A stretch of DNA of 7,162 nucleotides from Actinomycetota bacterium (GTDB lineage Bacteria; Actinomycetota; Actinomycetes; Mycobacteriales; Micromonosporaceae). The stretch lies in the NCBI GenBank assembly GCA_005885115.1, contig VAXX01000174.1, forward strand, positions 1-7,162, given 5' to 3'. A program made the position numbers and the translations under genes. Positions within the stretch are counted from its first letter, which is position 1. Each line of letters starts with the position of its first letter. Shown in pieces: positions 6,394-7,162 of this stretch. Below the pieces are notes generated by a model. That model did no database searches and was not told the origin of the DNA. It worked only from the letters and a program-made list of their open reading frames with translations.

Positions 6394-7162
6394 GCCGGCT
6401 ACGCGGCGGGCTGGTAGCCCTGGCCATCGCCGGGCTCACCGTGCTGGCCACGCTGCCGCTGGCCCGGATCTACCACACCCACCTGCTGACCTGGCTGCTG
6501 GTGGGTGCGGCGATCGTCCCGGTCGCGATCAGCACCGCGCTGCGCCGCCTGCCGGCCTACCCGGTCGCGCCGGTGTCGGTCCTGGTGCTGGCCGGCTACA
6601 CACTGCTCGCGGTGCGGCTGTCCGCGCAGGCCGGGCAGGTGCCCGGCAGCCTGGCCACGCTGTGGCTGGACGCCGTGCGCAACGGCATCCCCCGGGTCCT
6701 CACGGCGTTGATACCCATCGAACCCCAGCCGGACACGGTGCTGGTCCCCGTGGTGGCCACCTGGCTCGCCGGACTCGCCGCCGCCGAACTGGGGGTACGT
6801 GGACGGCACGTCCTGCTCGGCTACGCCCCGCCGACCCTGCTGTATCTCGGTTCGCTGATCCTCGTCGGACCCAACGCGCGTCCGGTGCTCTGGCAGCCGC
6901 TGGCCTTCGCCGGCACCGCGATCGTCGGCCTGGCCGCGAGCGGCCGGACCCGCCTGGCCGGGGTACCCGAGCTGACCCGCTCGGTACGGCTGAGCCTGCG
7001 GGTACGCCTGGCCGCCGGCAGCTCCGCCGCCCTGGTCCTGATCCTGGGGCTGGCACTGGCCGTGGCGCCGGTACTCGCGCACCGGGTCGGCCACGCGCCG
7101 ACCGACCCGCGCCGGTACGTCGCCCCACCGAGCCTGGACGCGCAGGACGAGAACCCGCTGAT
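6390..7162 (+). CDS. TgpA-type transglutaminase-like membrane protein, N-terminal part (cut by window edge)
   Basis: The frame opens at GTG 6390, whose last two bases begin the TGA stop of the DUF58 gene (GTGA overlap, 6390-6393), and stays open to the edge. The 257 visible residues are very hydrophobic, with about seven predicted spans (roughly 7-25, 32-50, 60-78, 117-134, 141-160, 166-184 and 211-231). They end in a soluble stretch with RYVAPPSLDAQDENPL (242-257), resembling the region that leads into the external domain of actinobacterial TgpA proteins. The transglutaminase-like Cys-His-Asp domain itself lies beyond the window, so the identification rests on topology, the DENPL stretch and position after MoxR and DUF58. 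TgpA proteins are membrane proteins with an extracytoplasmic transglutaminase fold; their substrates are mostly unknown. There is no clear Shine-Dalgarno, so coupling to DUF58 translation is likely. Confidence 0.85.
   Translation, partial: MSRLRGGLVALAIAGLTVLATLPLARIYHTHLLTWLLVGAAIVPVAISTALRRLPAYPVAPVSVLVLAGYTLLAVRLSAQAGQVPGSLATLWLDAVRNGIPRVLTALIPIEPQPDTVLVPVVATWLAGLAAAELGVRGRHVLLGYAPPTLLYLGSLILVGPNARPVLWQPLAFAGTAIVGLAASGRTRLAGVPELTRSVRLSLRVRLAAGSSAALVLILGLALAVAPVLAHRVGHAPTDPRRYVAPPSLDAQDENPL

Overview
The window comes from a high-GC actinomycete. GC is roughly 70% by eye, third codon positions are almost always G or C, and GTG starts and very short intergenic gaps are common. A member of the Micromonosporaceae is a reasonable guess, but that is inference and no marker gene in the window proves it.

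Layout. A tRNA-Leu(GAG) gene lies on the minus strand at the left edge (22-105). A 147-bp divergent intergenic region (106-252) follows; it holds a strong imperfect inverted repeat and a possible tRNA promoter. Everything to the right is on the plus strand and looks like one transcription unit of five genes: (1) a TPR-transmembrane-fibronectin type III protein (253-1527); (2) a large membrane-anchored protein with a propeller-like region, a proline hinge, four Fn3-like domains and a C-terminal SH3-like domain (1572-4178); (3) a MoxR-family AAA+ ATPase (4214-5212); (4) a DUF58 membrane protein (5215-6393); (5) the start of a TgpA-type multi-pass transglutaminase-like protein that runs off the right edge (6390-7162). 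The gaps are 44, 35 and 2 nt and then a 4-nt overlap, so genes 3 to 5 are probably translationally coupled.

How the genes may work together. MoxR-DUF58-TgpA is a widespread bacterial cassette. MoxR is a chaperone-like ATPase that acts on partner proteins, DUF58 proteins carry a von Willebrand A-like fold, and TgpA proteins place a transglutaminase-like domain outside the membrane. Here the cassette is preceded by two proteins predicted to display Fn3 domains outside the cell, one of them with a cytoplasmic TPR platform. A reasonable inference is an envelope assembly or remodelling machine in which the cytoplasmic ATPase and TPR domain service membrane and surface partners. The substrate cannot be read from the sequence.

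I see no CRISPR array, insertion sequence, phage gene or biosynthetic cluster. The most unusual signals are the cassette extension (TPR-Fn3 plus propeller-Fn3-SH3), a marked excess of the tetranucleotide GTAC across the window, the intergenic inverted repeat, and an unclear start for the second gene.
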